A stretch of DNA of 64,000 nucleotides from Chitinophagaceae bacterium (GCA_019638615.1 JAHBTL010000001.1:248001-312000), one strand, 5' to 3'; shown: positions 17,069-26,202, counted from the first letter of the stretch. The notes: generated by a model from the sequence alone, not told the origin. Made by a program: numbers and translations.

Positions 17069-19219
17069 ATGGAAAAAGTAAAGAAAACAGGTAATGGTAT
17101 ATTGTTCGGCTGCATGGTCTTTCTTCTTTTCCTGGTGACGTTTGAAAGCATCCTGCAAATCCCATCGTGGCTGGCCGTAGCGGGCAGGATGCACCCGATG
17201 TTTCTGCATTTCCCCATTGTGTTGCTGCTGGTTTCATTTTTTACTATATGGATACCCGTCAATAAAAACGCAGATAATGAGTGGCTCGACTTTCTGCGGC
17301 TGGTGGCCGCATTGTCTGCCGTCGTAACAGCCATCATGGGCATGCTGTTATCGCTGGAAGATGACAGGGCAGGGCAAACTTTACAACTCCATAAATGGGG
17401 TGGCGTACTGGTGACCATATTGGGTTTTCTTTTTTACTCTTATTATCCGCTGCTGGTAAAAAAAGTAAGACTTACAAGGTCATTTACGCTTATTGCTGCC
17501 ACTGCTATTGTTGTAACCGGGCATTGGGGGGCAGACCTCACCCACGGAAAAGATTTTGTGCTGGGACCCATTAAAAAAGACCGGCAAAGACTGGTAGCCC
17601 CGGAAGAAGCTGTGATTTTTGCAGATATTATTCAGCCCATTTTTGAAAGAAAATGTGTGAGCTGTCACGGCGGGTCGAGCGAGAAAGGCGGCTTATTGCT
17701 TGAAGACGTAAAGGGTATGTTAGCCGGCGGTAAATCAGGTCCTTTGTTTATACCCGGGCAGCCCGACACAAGTCTTATCATCAAACGTATACATCTGCCG
17801 GCGGGAGATAAAAAAAGAATGCCGCCCGCCTCCAAGCCACAACTTACAGAAACAGAAATTGCATTACTGCAGGAATGGATAAAAGCAGGGGCTGTAACAG
17901 AAGCCAAACTTTTTAGTTTGCCCGAACAGGATTCATTCAGGGTAATGGCTACCAGCTACTTACAGACCGGCAGCAATGAAGCCGCCACCCCTGTTTATAC
18001 CTTTGAAGCCGCCGATGAAAAGAAAATAATTACCTTAAATAATAATTACCGTGTAATTGCACCCATTGGCAAAAACTCGCCTGCTCTTGCCGTTAATTTT
18101 TACGGACGCAATGTATATAAGGGCAAACTGCTCGAAGAAATCCTTCCGCTGAAAAAACAAATTGTAGACCTCAATCTTTCAAGGCTTCCTGTAAAAGATG
18201 AAGACGTGAAATACATTCAGCAACTGGAAAACCTGCGGAAGCTGAACCTTAACTACACCGATATCACCTCAAAAGGGGTAGAGCAACTGGGCAAGCTGGA
18301 GTTCCTGGAAGAGCTTACCTTATCGGGCACCGGGATTACGGCAACAGCTCTTGAAAAAGTATTATCACTTCCCTCCATTGCATCCATTTATGTATGGGAC
18401 ACCAAAATTGACAGCAACCAATTGCAATCTTTCAGAACAAAATTTCCTAAAGTATATATTGAATCCGGGTTTGTTGATAAGAACAATGAGATGATAGCAT
18501 TAAGCCCTCCTGTTATTAAAAATCCGCCCGGTGTTTTCGATAATAAAATTGATCTTGAGCTGAAACATCCTTTTAAAGGAGTTGAAATACGTTATTCGCT
18601 TGACGGATCGGATCCCGACAGCGTAAACGGGCCTGTTTACACAACCCCAGTACCCGTTGATAAAAATACGACTGTTGTTGCCCGCGCCTTTAAGCCCGGC
18701 TGGTATGGAAGCAGTACCGTGAGGGCATCATTCATACGGCGCGGAATCGAGCCTGATTCGGTTGTAATGGCCACCAGCCCCCATGAGCGTTTTACACCAC
18801 CTAGTGTAAAAGCGCTTACTGACGGTGAATTAGGAAGCTTTGATAACGTAGGGAACGGAGATTGGTTTGGCTACAGGCAAAATGAAGCGGTTTACTACCT
18901 GCTGTTTGAAAAAGAAGTAAAAGTTCAATCGGTATTGCTGATAGCAGCTAAAAACCTGGGGCGACAGATCTTTCCACCCGCTTCGGTAGAAATATGGGGA
19001 GGAGAAGATAAAGATCACTTAAAGCCATTAGGTAAAATAACCCCTCAGCCTGCTAACAAAGGGGAGTTTTCACAATTACTTGAGCTAAAGGTTGATTTTC
19101 CTGCAACAACGGTAAAATGTATAAAAGCTGTTGCGCAGCCGTTAAAAGCCCTTCCCGAATGGCAGGATCCAAAACGTTCACCTGCCTGGGTATTTTTGAG
19201 TGAAGTGATCGTAAATTAA
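17069..19219 (+). CDS. Membrane protein with DUF2231-like helices, cytochrome c domain, LRRs and chitobiase C-terminal-like domain
   Basis: A 716-residue multidomain protein. Residues 1-160 hold five hydrophobic segments (including MHPMFLHFPIVLLLVSFF, a DUF2231-like pattern). A planctomycete-type cytochrome domain follows, with haem motif CVSCH near residue 198 and KKRMPPASKPQLTETEIALL. Residues about 365-460 contain leucine-rich repeats (LRKLNLNYTDITSKG, LEELTLSGTGITATA). Near residue 490-560 is a chitobiase/hexosaminidase C-terminal-like domain (IRYSLDGSDPDS), then a discoidin-like end. It is probably a membrane-anchored electron-transfer or carbohydrate-recognition partner of the upstream exported proteins, an inference from co-location. 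Confidence 0.85.
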   Translation: MEKVKKTGNGILFGCMVFLLFLVTFESILQIPSWLAVAGRMHPMFLHFPIVLLLVSFFTIWIPVNKNADNEWLDFLRLVAALSAVVTAIMGMLLSLEDDRAGQTLQLHKWGGVLVTILGFLFYSYYPLLVKKVRLTRSFTLIAATAIVVTGHWGADLTHGKDFVLGPIKKDRQRLVAPEEAVIFADIIQPIFERKCVSCHGGSSEKGGLLLEDVKGMLAGGKSGPLFIPGQPDTSLIIKRIHLPAGDKKRMPPASKPQLTETEIALLQEWIKAGAVTEAKLFSLPEQDSFRVMATSYLQTGSNEAATPVYTFEAADEKKIITLNNNYRVIAPIGKNSPALAVNFYGRNVYKGKLLEEILPLKKQIVDLNLSRLPVKDEDVKYIQQLENLRKLNLNYTDITSKGVEQLGKLEFLEELTLSGTGITATALEKVLSLPSIASIYVWDTKIDSNQLQSFRTKFPKVYIESGFVDKNNEMIALSPPVIKNPPGVFDNKIDLELKHPFKGVEIRYSLDGSDPDSVNGPVYTTPVPVDKNTTVVARAFKPGWYGSSTVRASFIRRGIEPDSVVMATSPHERFTPPSVKALTDGELGSFDNVGNGDWFGYRQNEAVYYLLFEKEVKVQSVLLIAAKNLGRQIFPPASVEIWGGEDKDHLKPLGKITPQPANKGEFSQLLELKVDFPATTVKCIKAVAQPLKALPEWQDPKRSPAWVFLSEVIVN

Positions 19220-19865
19220 CCGCTCTGTCTTATATCCTGCATTTCAAATTGTCCGTATCCATATAGGCAAGCCCGCCGCCAGTTTTGCATCGGTTCAAAA
19301 TAAACATTCCGGCGGGAGAAATCATCTTCGCGAGGCTGTATTTTTTCCCACTGCGAGGACTGCTTCCCCCGCCGCCGCAAAATTCAATTTAATTCAACGC
19401 AGCGCGCGGGTGGTATCGCAGAGACCGCACGAGTATTTTGTTTTTGTAATCAGTATTCAAGGAAAGTGAAAAAAATTGCTTACCTCCCTCTTCATAATTA
19501 TATACATTCAACTCAATTTCTATATGTGCTGTGATACAGATATTTACCATTTACACCGAGAGCCTTGACCAAGCTATACTGTTACTCAACCACTCGCCGT
19601 CATGGCGAGCCCGCTTAAACAAATCCTGAAATAGCAGGTTGCTTTGCGGGAGAAGCCATCCTCGTGGGGCTGCATTTTCCCTCTGCGAGGACTGCTTCCC
19701 CGGCCGTAGCGAATCGCAGGGGCGTGCGCGAGTGTTTTGTTTTTGTGACTGCGTGATCTCAGAAAACTCATCATCTTTACAATCTAAAAATCGACTGAAA
19801 ATTTGATCTTTTTTAAAAATTATTTCCTCTTTAAAACGTTATCAGAATAATTAAGATCCAATTCC
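19220..19865. repeat. Non-coding region with two diverged copies of a repeat
   Basis: No gene is seen in about 650 bp. Two copies of one element are recognisable: about 19312-19455 and 19646-19752. Both begin GCGGGAGAA, contain CTGCGAGGACTGCTTCCCC, and end near GAGTxTTTTGTTTTTGT. The phrases CGTCATGGCGAGCCCGC and GGGAGAA belong to repeat families seen again near 47.3 kb. Confidence 0.6.
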
Positions 19866-20153
19866 ATGAAACCGTTTATAGCTGAAATTCCGCCCATTGT
19901 GCGCGAAATGATCGTAATAAAAATAGAAGACATCGAACTTGACGGGGCTTCTTTTGAATACAGCATTATGAACCATGAAAAAAAAGTTTGCCGCAAAGGG
20001 CATTTCACAGGTTCGCTGGTTCAGCTTCGGGTATCGCATCTTAAAGACGGGAAGTACTTTTTCCACCTCGCTACCAGCAGCCGGGAGCCTTCGTTCCAAT
20101 CTTTCGAGAAGAAATCAAAGCAGGATGATGTCGTTGAATTTGATTTCTCCTAG
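19866..20153 (+). CDS. Small protein of unknown function, faintly like a secretion-sorting domain
   Basis: A 95-residue protein that I do not recognise. It has no signal peptide or membrane segment. The pattern of alternating beta-type stretches ending in LVQLRVSHLKDGKYFFHLAT resembles the 'S.L..G.Y.v.i' part of type IX secretion C-terminal sorting domains, so it may be such a domain standing alone, or a fragment of a lost larger protein. The composition is protein-like and the stop is clean, which favours a real gene. The neighbours are repeats on both sides. Confidence 0.5.
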   Translation: MKPFIAEIPPIVREMIVIKIEDIELDGASFEYSIMNHEKKVCRKGHFTGSLVQLRVSHLKDGKYFFHLATSSREPSFQSFEKKSKQDDVVEFDFS

Positions 20154-20470
20154 CCCAAACAAATCTTTATACTCATCCCTCCTCCACGGCAATCGCAGCC
20201 TGTAAATAATTGAGCAGTTCCTCTACACTTTCTCCTTATCCGGTTATTTTGTCATTGTTCTGAAAAGCACCAGCGGCTTTTAAACCTAATAGTGTTGCAG
20301 CACACCCCTGCGGCTCCTAATGGGGAATGGCTACTCAATGTCGTTTCCTTAAGATGTTGGTGAAAACACCAACATCGGCGATCGCCGTTGCGGGTGTTTT
20401 CACCCGCAACTACACAAAGGAAATGGCTGCCTGGCAAACATTATAGGTTTTTGTGAGTAGAACAGGGTGA
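20154..20470. other. Intergenic region with paired hairpins
   Basis: No gene is seen. A compact structure of 58 bp lies at 20353-20410 (listed separately). The rest is low-information sequence. Confidence 0.5.
20353..20410. repeat. Double hairpin around a perfect palindrome
   Basis: GATGTTGGTG-AAAA-CACCAACATC (20353-20376) is followed directly by the palindrome GGCGATCGCC (20377-20386) and by GTTGCGGGTG-TTTT-CACCCGCAAC (20387-20410). Both stems are 10 bp and perfect with 4-nt loops. It looks like a palindromic repeat unit or a strong RNA structure. Confidence 0.7.
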
Positions 20471-20478
20471 AAAATACA

Positions 20479-20500
20479 AAAGCCCTCAGATCGAGGGCTC
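20479..20500 (-). terminator. Terminator of gldJ
   Basis: Read on the minus strand, GAGCCCTC-GATCT-GAGGGCTTTTG forms a 7-8 bp stem followed by TATTTTTC. It lies about 34 bp after the stop of the GldJ-like gene. Confidence 0.7.
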
Positions 20501-20533
20501 TTGCATTTTATTTATTCTAACTAAGACTATGAA

Positions 20534-22099
20534 CTAAGACTTGCGTGCATTCTGTCTGCGCTTGCTCCAGTTATTACCTGGCTTGAATCCATTTCCTTCC
20601 TGGCTGCCCACGCGATCCATGGCGCAACGGAAGCCTACAGTGCTGCTGCCCTGTGTTTCATCAAGGAAGCGACGGGTGCCGGGACTTAACCAATAAGCGC
20701 GGTCGTTCCAACTGCCACCCTTAATTACTCTTGAGTGATCGCTGATCAAAGTAGTCACCCCATACCCATACGTTACCTGCGAAGCTGAGTCACCATCCAA
20801 GTAATTGATTACATCACCTCTCTGGTAGTTGCGCCGGTCTTTACTTTCTTCATCGGTTACATCCACCTTTACTACCCGTCCAAGACTGTCGCGTTCGAAG
20901 GGATTATCAGGATCATCAGACTTTTTAAATTTCTGGAACTTATTACCACGATAAGGGTTAAAGTCGTTATTATCAATGTTAGAAAGCGGGCGATACACAT
21001 CGGCTACCCATTCATTTACATTACCCGACATATTGTACAGGCCAAAACCATTGGGGTAAAATGCGTCAACCGGTCCCGGGATTGAAGCATTATCATTCAA
21101 TCCGCCGGCAACACCCATCATATCACCGCTGCCACGCTTAAAGTTTGCCAGGAACTTACCCTGCCAGCTTCCGTGACGGCTATCGCGTAACCCGTTTACA
21201 TTCTGGCTCCAGGAATACACTTGTTTTTCCTTGATTAACTCTTCACCGGAACCATTTGATTTTTTCTTAGGCCTGGGATTTTGAGAGATATAACCATATG
21301 CTGCATATTCCCATTCGGCTTCGGTTGGGAGCCTGTAATTCGGCAACATGAACCCATCTTCAAAAGTTACTTTGGTCCTGGGCCTGCCATTCGCATCCAT
21401 TAATGGATTCTTTTTAGGCTTGCCGGGCTGAGGCTGATACAGGTCTTTCAAATACGCCTGTGTATTGAAGTTTTCCTGTCCCTGTCCCTGAAGCGTTTTT
21501 AATTGATTTTTATTGATATAGCCTTTTTCAACAAGGGTCCTTTCGTTTACCCTGTCGCTGCGCCAAAGACAAAAGTCGTTCGCCTGTTTCCAGGATACAC
21601 CCACAACAGGATAATAATTATAGGAAGGATGGCGGAAATAGTAGTCAACCAGGGGTTCATTGTAAGCCAGCTCTTCCCTCCATACCAATGTATCAGGCAT
21701 AGCCCCTTCAACTACTTTTCTGTATTGAGGATCATCAAACACAGCTTCCAGCCAGTGCAGGTACTCACGGTAGTGCACATTGGCTACTTCTGTTTTATCA
21801 ATGTAAAAAGATGATACGGTAACACGGCGGGGGATATTGTTCCAGTCGCCCATTACGTCTTCCTCTGTGGCGCCCATCGTAAAAGTACCGCCTTGTACGA
21901 ACACCAGTCCGGGTCCGGTATTTTGTTCTCTTTCTTTTGACACGTTGAAACCACCCATGTTTTTATCATTGTAGTTCCAACCGGTCACATCGGATTTTTC
22001 ATGTTTTTTCTTTCCGAATAGTCCGTTTTTACACGAGCCAAACAGCAGAGGTACTGCGGAAAGCAACAAAACAGTTTTCAAGTTCAATAGTCTTTGCAT
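20534..22099 (-). CDS. gldJ: Gliding-motility / type IX secretion lipoprotein GldJ
   Basis: A 521-residue lipoprotein with a signal ending LLFGSC (cysteine about residue 23). The main body is a formylglycine-generating-enzyme-like (SUMF1) domain: GLVFVQGGTFTMGATEEDVMGDWNN, SSFYIDKTEVANVHYREYLHWL, YRLPTEAEWEYAA, NVNEWVADVYRP and the closing VIKGGSWNDRAYWL with GFRCAMD. The TGWNYND start and the MGDWNN phrase match GldJ rather than GldK. GldJ is a periplasmic/outer-membrane partner needed for stability of the type IX secretion and gliding machinery. The gene is divergent from porV with 440 bp between. Confidence 0.85.
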   Translation of the reverse strand: MQRLLNLKTVLLLSAVPLLFGSCKNGLFGKKKHEKSDVTGWNYNDKNMGGFNVSKEREQNTGPGLVFVQGGTFTMGATEEDVMGDWNNIPRRVTVSSFYIDKTEVANVHYREYLHWLEAVFDDPQYRKVVEGAMPDTLVWREELAYNEPLVDYYFRHPSYNYYPVVGVSWKQANDFCLWRSDRVNERTLVEKGYINKNQLKTLQGQGQENFNTQAYLKDLYQPQPGKPKKNPLMDANGRPRTKVTFEDGFMLPNYRLPTEAEWEYAAYGYISQNPRPKKKSNGSGEELIKEKQVYSWSQNVNGLRDSRHGSWQGKFLANFKRGSGDMMGVAGGLNDNASIPGPVDAFYPNGFGLYNMSGNVNEWVADVYRPLSNIDNNDFNPYRGNKFQKFKKSDDPDNPFERDSLGRVVKVDVTDEESKDRRNYQRGDVINYLDGDSASQVTYGYGVTTLISDHSRVIKGGSWNDRAYWLSPGTRRFLDETQGSSTVGFRCAMDRVGSQEGNGFKPGNNWSKRRQNARKS

Positions 22100-22539
22100 T
22101 TTGCTGGATTTAAACTAAAAAAGATAACGGGTATATACTTTCATTATTGCATAAAAGGCTGTAATCATCCTTTTAGCAGGGTTAAATTCCACGGTTAACG
22201 ATGCAATTTAGGTACTTTAATAAAATAACGGGGATTGCCTACCCGATTTTTGTGTTTATTAAATGCTAAACTTATTTGGCTGTTGTAAACGGGTGAAATT
22301 CATATACCAAACAATAATTATTTCCTTAACCCGTTTACTGAGCATGTTTTAGCAGGAATTATGCCTGAAATCCATAATCCGCATGAAATTTGCCGGAGAG
22401 TGGGTCACCCGGGAAAATAAAACCTGAAAAAACAAAAACACTGCATTATTTTGCAGTCCCATTCATTAATAAAACAAAGGCACTGAATATTGAATAAAAC
22501 TCTACTTCATTATTCATTTTCAATCAAATACGATTTCTG
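22100..22539. promoter_or_regulatory. Divergent promoter region between gldJ and porV
   Basis: 440 bp of AT-rich sequence without a gene. Both flanking genes are transcribed outward from it, so it must hold both promoters. A TATTTTGC at about 22446-22453 resembles the Bacteroidota -7 box TAnnTTTG but lacks one base, so no box is assigned with confidence. Confidence 0.45.
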
Positions 22540-23673
22540 ATGAAACACTCATTCAAGAGATTTTACCTTGCCGGTGTGCTGCTTATGGGGTTAACGGCAA
22601 AAACTTTTGCACAAACCGATACGATTAATATAGTTACTACGGCTGTACCCTTTTTGCGAATATCGCCGGACGCACGTGCAGGGGGAATGGGCGACCAGGG
22701 CATCTCTACAAGTGCAGATGCAAACTCTCAGTTTTACAATGTGGCAAAGTACCCGTTTGCAAACTCACCTTATGGTGTGAGCGCTACTTATACACCCTGG
22801 TTAAAAGACCTGGGGTTAAATGATGTATACCTGGCTTCGCTGGCTGGCTATTATAAATTAAACGAATTGCAGGCAATCTCCGCTTCTTTGCGTTATTTCA
22901 GCCTGGGCAACATCCAGTTTACCGATGCCAATGGCAATGATCTGAACGAAGGACGCCCGAGAGAGTTTGGAATCGATTTGGGATATTCAAGGAAATTATC
23001 AGAAAAGCTGTCTTTGGGCATCGCTTTGCGTTATATTTACTCAAACCTGGCAGCCAATGCACCTTCAAGTGGTACGGCATACAAACCCGGCAACGCTGTA
23101 TCCGGAGATATTGGAATATACTACAACGGCGCCAATGAAGAAGGACAGGGCTGGAGCATCGGGGCGGCTTTCAGTAACCTCGGATCTAAAATATCTTATA
23201 CTTCCGACGCATCTCAAAAAAACTATATACCCGCCAACCTGGGCATTGGGGTAGGTCATACCTGGGTAACCAATGAGGTACATAAAATTTCATTGCATGG
23301 CGAATTGAATAAACTGCTGGTACCTGCCCCTCCGGGTTATGGATCAGACTCGGCAGCTTATGCTAAATATAACAGTGATGGTGTGGTATCCGGCTGGTTT
23401 AAGTCTTTCAGCAACAGCGCTATGTCTTACTCGGCAGGCGGCGAATACACCTATAACGACCAGTTTGCCCTGCGCCTCGGGTATTATGCCGATACTCGCA
23501 GCATGGGAAAAAGAAATTATTTTACCGCGGGCGTCGGTATCAATTACAGTGTAATGGGACTTAACTTCTCGTACCTGCTTCCATCGGGCAATGGTGTAAA
23601 CAGGAACCCCCTGTCGAATACCATCAGGATCGGTTTGGTATTTAACCTCGGTGGCGAAGCAGCAGGTGAATAA
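22540..23673 (+). CDS. porV: Type IX secretion outer-membrane protein PorV
   Basis: A 377-residue outer-membrane beta-barrel. A signal peptide (residues 1-24, ending AQT) is followed by FLRISPDARAGGMGDQGIST, a phrase typical of PorV/LptO, and by alternating beta strands such as LQAISASLRYFSLGNIQFTD and LGYSRKLSEKLSLGIALRYIYS, ending in the aromatic strand IRIGLVFNLGG. PorV shuttles type IX cargo from the translocon to the attachment complex. Its divergent partner is gldJ. The sortase gene porU, which lies between gldJ and porV in some flavobacteria, is absent here. Confidence 0.92.
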   Translation: MKHSFKRFYLAGVLLMGLTAKTFAQTDTINIVTTAVPFLRISPDARAGGMGDQGISTSADANSQFYNVAKYPFANSPYGVSATYTPWLKDLGLNDVYLASLAGYYKLNELQAISASLRYFSLGNIQFTDANGNDLNEGRPREFGIDLGYSRKLSEKLSLGIALRYIYSNLAANAPSSGTAYKPGNAVSGDIGIYYNGANEEGQGWSIGAAFSNLGSKISYTSDASQKNYIPANLGIGVGHTWVTNEVHKISLHGELNKLLVPAPPGYGSDSAAYAKYNSDGVVSGWFKSFSNSAMSYSAGGEYTYNDQFALRLGYYADTRSMGKRNYFTAGVGINYSVMGLNFSYLLPSGNGVNRNPLSNTIRIGLVFNLGGEAAGE

Positions 23674-23699
23674 TATCTAAACTATATACTCATTTTTTT

Positions 23700-23730
23700 A
23701 AGCCCCGGCAATTACTGTTGGGGCTTTCTC
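23700..23730 (+). terminator. Terminator of porV
   Basis: AAGCCCC (23700-23706) pairs with GGGGCTT (23720-23726) and is followed by TCTCTTT. It lies 27 bp after the porV stop. Confidence 0.65.
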
Positions 23731-23753
23731 TTTATTTTGCAGTCAAAAACAAC

Positions 23754-24233
23754 ATGTCTTACAGGATCGGATCGGGCGTAGATTTTCATCAACTGGCGGA
23801 AGGAAAAAAGCTCTGGATAGGCGGTATTGAAATTCCTCATTATAAAGGATCGGTAGGACATAGCGACGCCGATGTGCTGTTACACGCCATTTGCGATGCC
23901 ATGCTCGGAGCGCTGAGCCTGGGTGATATAGGAGTGCATTTTCCCAATACCTCTGCTGAATTTAAGGATATAGACAGCAAAATACTCCTGCAAAGAACAT
24001 TTGCAATGATACAAAAGGAAGGTTATTCAGTGGTAAACATCGATTCTACCCTTTGCCTGGAAGCGCCTAAAATAAAGCCTTATGTGAAGCAAATGCGCGA
24101 AGCGATCGCGTCCATACTTTCGATATCTGTTAAAGATGTTTCCATCAAAGCAACTACTACCGAAAAAATGGGCTTTGCCGGCCGTGAAGAAGGATTGATG
24201 GCTTATGCCTCGGTTTTGCTGAAGAAGGAGTAA
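23754..24233 (+). CDS. ispF: 2-C-methyl-D-erythritol 2,4-cyclodiphosphate synthase
   Basis: A 159-residue enzyme of the non-mevalonate isoprenoid pathway, forming the cyclic diphosphate from CDP-methylerythritol phosphate. The zinc ligands appear in GSGVDFHQL (Asp and His) and the His of DADVLLHAICDAMLGAL, with GDIGVHFPNT and the C-terminal KATTTEKMGFAGREEG. The ATG at 23754 yields the usual MSYRIGSGVDFH start; the longer open frame upstream passes through the porV terminator and is not coding. The length is standard. Confidence 0.95.
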   Translation: MSYRIGSGVDFHQLAEGKKLWIGGIEIPHYKGSVGHSDADVLLHAICDAMLGALSLGDIGVHFPNTSAEFKDIDSKILLQRTFAMIQKEGYSVVNIDSTLCLEAPKIKPYVKQMREAIASILSISVKDVSIKATTTEKMGFAGREEGLMAYASVLLKKE

Positions 24234-24920
24234 TGCCTGTCTCGCCCGGGGTTCCGAACCTTTGGAAAGTTCGGAACCCTAAATACCCATCGTGGTATGC
24301 AGGGCGAATACATCCGATCTATACACCGGCGTAATCTATTTTCCTTACACACTGCTTTTTACATCATAGCAACAGCCCGCTTTTTGCACGAAAGGGTAGC
24401 ACCTACGGTGCATAAAGCCCTATTGCTATTGTTTTACCAACGGGTAGCCTCTATGAGGCATAATGACAGCTTACTTCTAAATATTCCTTGAGGCTCACGC
24501 CTCTCCTGTGTAATAGAATAATTCAAAAAAATCACCTTCTTTTTTGCTTAATAGTAAAGTCCCTGATAAAGGCACCAGCAGTAAACCAGGAAAAATTACA
24601 AGTAACCGTTTCATGTACTCAAGGATAAAATATTACTATGCGAGCCCGAAAACCTTGTCCTTCAAAAGCCATTGCACCATAGGTGCAACCCGTTTGTAAC
24701 CACCCGGCCTTTACCTCTCCCTGCGCCGTAGGTGCAGCCCTCTTTTATCATACGTGGAAAACCTCTGCCAGGCATCTCCCAAACCTGGATTTTTTCACCG
24801 CAGGTAAATGCTCTTTTATCAACATCTTCGAAAAGCCGGTCTTGTGCCCGGGTCTCCCCTCTCCTGGAGGGGCGGAGGAGGCTTTACTGGCTTTTCTTAA
24901 AATACCCTTATTTTTGCCGG
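24234..24920. repeat. Intergenic region with a series of short palindromes
   Basis: About 690 bp without a gene. It contains GCACC-TAC-GGTGC (24399-24411), GCCTC-TAT-GAGGC (24447-24459), GAGGC-TCAC-GCCTC (24490-24503), TTGCACC-ATA-GGTGCAA (24672-24688) and CTGCGCC-GTA-GGTGCAG (about 24722-24738). These five share a plan of 5-7 bp arms around a 3-4 nt centre and phrases such as CGGGTAGC before them. Confidence 0.6.
24248..24278 (+). terminator. Hairpin after ispF
   Basis: GGGTTCCGAAC (24248-24258) and GTTCGGAACCC (24268-24278) make a perfect 11-bp stem around CTTTGGAAA. It lacks a T-tract but sits 14 bp after the stop. A hairpin with the same AACCTTTGG core occurs at 27574-27604. Confidence 0.5.
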
Positions 24921-25367
24921 ATGTCATCAAATATCAGCATAAGGGTTATTAATCAATCCGGCAATCCGTTGCCTGAATATGCCACTGCGGGCGCTTCGGG
25001 TATGGACGTTCGCGCTTTTCTGTCCTCACCTGTTGTACTGCAGCCGCTCGAAAGAACATTAATACCTACGGGGCTGTTCATGGAAATTCCCGAAGGCTAT
25101 GAAGTACAGGTACGGCCCCGGAGCGGGCTGGCAGTTAAGCAGGGTATTACCTGCTTAAATACCCCCGGTACCATCGATTCCGATTATCGTGGGGAAGTAA
25201 AGGTGATCCTCATCAACCTGTCCAATGAAACGCAAACCGTTCATAATGGCGACCGCATCGCTCAACTGGTAGTGCAAAAAGTGGAGAAGGCCGAATGGAT
25301 CCCCACAGCCAACATCAACGTAACGGCTCGCAACGAAGGAGGGTTCGGGCATACCGGAAAAAACTAA
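24921..25367 (+). CDS. dut: Deoxyuridine 5'-triphosphate nucleotidohydrolase
   Basis: A 148-residue trimeric dUTPase that hydrolyses dUTP to dUMP and keeps uracil out of DNA. All five family motifs are readable: ASGMDVRAF, RPRSGLAVKQGI, NTPGTIDSDYRGEVKVILIN, NGDRIAQLVVQK and the glycine/aromatic-rich end RNEGGFGHTG. The ATG at 24921 gives the normal length; an open frame continues upstream through repeats and is not coding. It is followed after 16 bp by a DUF4292 lipoprotein gene, a neighbourhood common in Bacteroidota. Confidence 0.95.
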   Translation: MSSNISIRVINQSGNPLPEYATAGASGMDVRAFLSSPVVLQPLERTLIPTGLFMEIPEGYEVQVRPRSGLAVKQGITCLNTPGTIDSDYRGEVKVILINLSNETQTVHNGDRIAQLVVQKVEKAEWIPTANINVTARNEGGFGHTGKN

Positions 25368-25383
25368 AGATCAAAACGGTATC

Positions 25384-26202
25384 ATGCGACCTGGTATCAT
25401 ACTTATATCATCCATTGCCGCTATCCTTTTATTCAGTTGCCGCAGCTCCAAGAAACTGCAATCGGCCATTACCCAAAAAGATACGATCATCACTTTACTG
25501 GTAAACCCAGAAGAAACGGACTCGGCCAGGCTGGTGCATGCTGCTTTTGACAAAATCAAAGACAATAACATTGATTTCAAAACCTTTTCTTCCAAAATAA
25601 AAGTTGATTACAGGGATACCAAACAACGCAATTACGACTTTAACGCATTTGTGCGCATTCAAAAAGACAGTGTCATCTGGATCTCCATCAATGCAGCGTT
25701 GGGCATAGAAGCTTTCAGGGTATATATCACGCCCGATAGCGTTAAGGTGATGGACAGGCTGGATAAATTTGTACAATACCGCAGTGTTGAGTATATCAAA
25801 GAAATAGTGCAACTTCCCGTAGATTTTTACATTCTGCAAAACATTATAGTAGGCAACCCCGTATACCTCGACAGCACCCGCGTAATGATGTACAAAGAGC
25901 GGGAAAACTCGATCACCATGTCAACAATGGGCGATTTTTTCAAACAATTGCTCAGTATACGAAAAGACGATTTTGTGATTTTACACAGCAAGCTCGACGA
26001 TGTAGACATGGTTCGTAACCGGACCGCCGATTTTACGTACGACAATTTTATCAATATTAACGGCAAGCCTTTTTCAACTAACCGGAAAATTGCCGTTGCA
26101 GAAAAAACAAGGCTGGAGGTAAGCCTCGATTACAAACAGGTTGAGTTCGATAAAGAGCTCAGCTTTCCTTTTAATATACCCCGCAATTATAAAGAGCGAT
26201 AA
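25384..26202 (+). CDS. DUF4292 family lipoprotein
   Basis: A 272-residue lipoprotein: MRPGIILISSIAAILLFSC ends in the lipid-attachment cysteine (residue 19). The body is rich in beta strands, with FKTFSSKIKVDYRDTKQRNYDFNAFVRIQKDSVIWISI and a C-terminal LEVSLDYKQVEFDKELSFPFNIP, matching the LolA/LppX-like fold assigned to DUF4292. The function is not established; a lipoprotein carrier or envelope assembly role is an inference from the fold. It lies between dut and an EnvC-like gene, an arrangement conserved in the phylum. Confidence 0.85.
   Translation: MRPGIILISSIAAILLFSCRSSKKLQSAITQKDTIITLLVNPEETDSARLVHAAFDKIKDNNIDFKTFSSKIKVDYRDTKQRNYDFNAFVRIQKDSVIWISINAALGIEAFRVYITPDSVKVMDRLDKFVQYRSVEYIKEIVQLPVDFYILQNIIVGNPVYLDSTRVMMYKERENSITMSTMGDFFKQLLSIRKDDFVILHSKLDDVDMVRNRTADFTYDNFININGKPFSTNRKIAVAEKTRLEVSLDYKQVEFDKELSFPFNIPRNYKER

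Noticed and set aside
22100-22539. A small RNA or tRNA in the gldJ-porV gap
   Set aside because: No cloverleaf and no hairpin with a T-tract could be found there.
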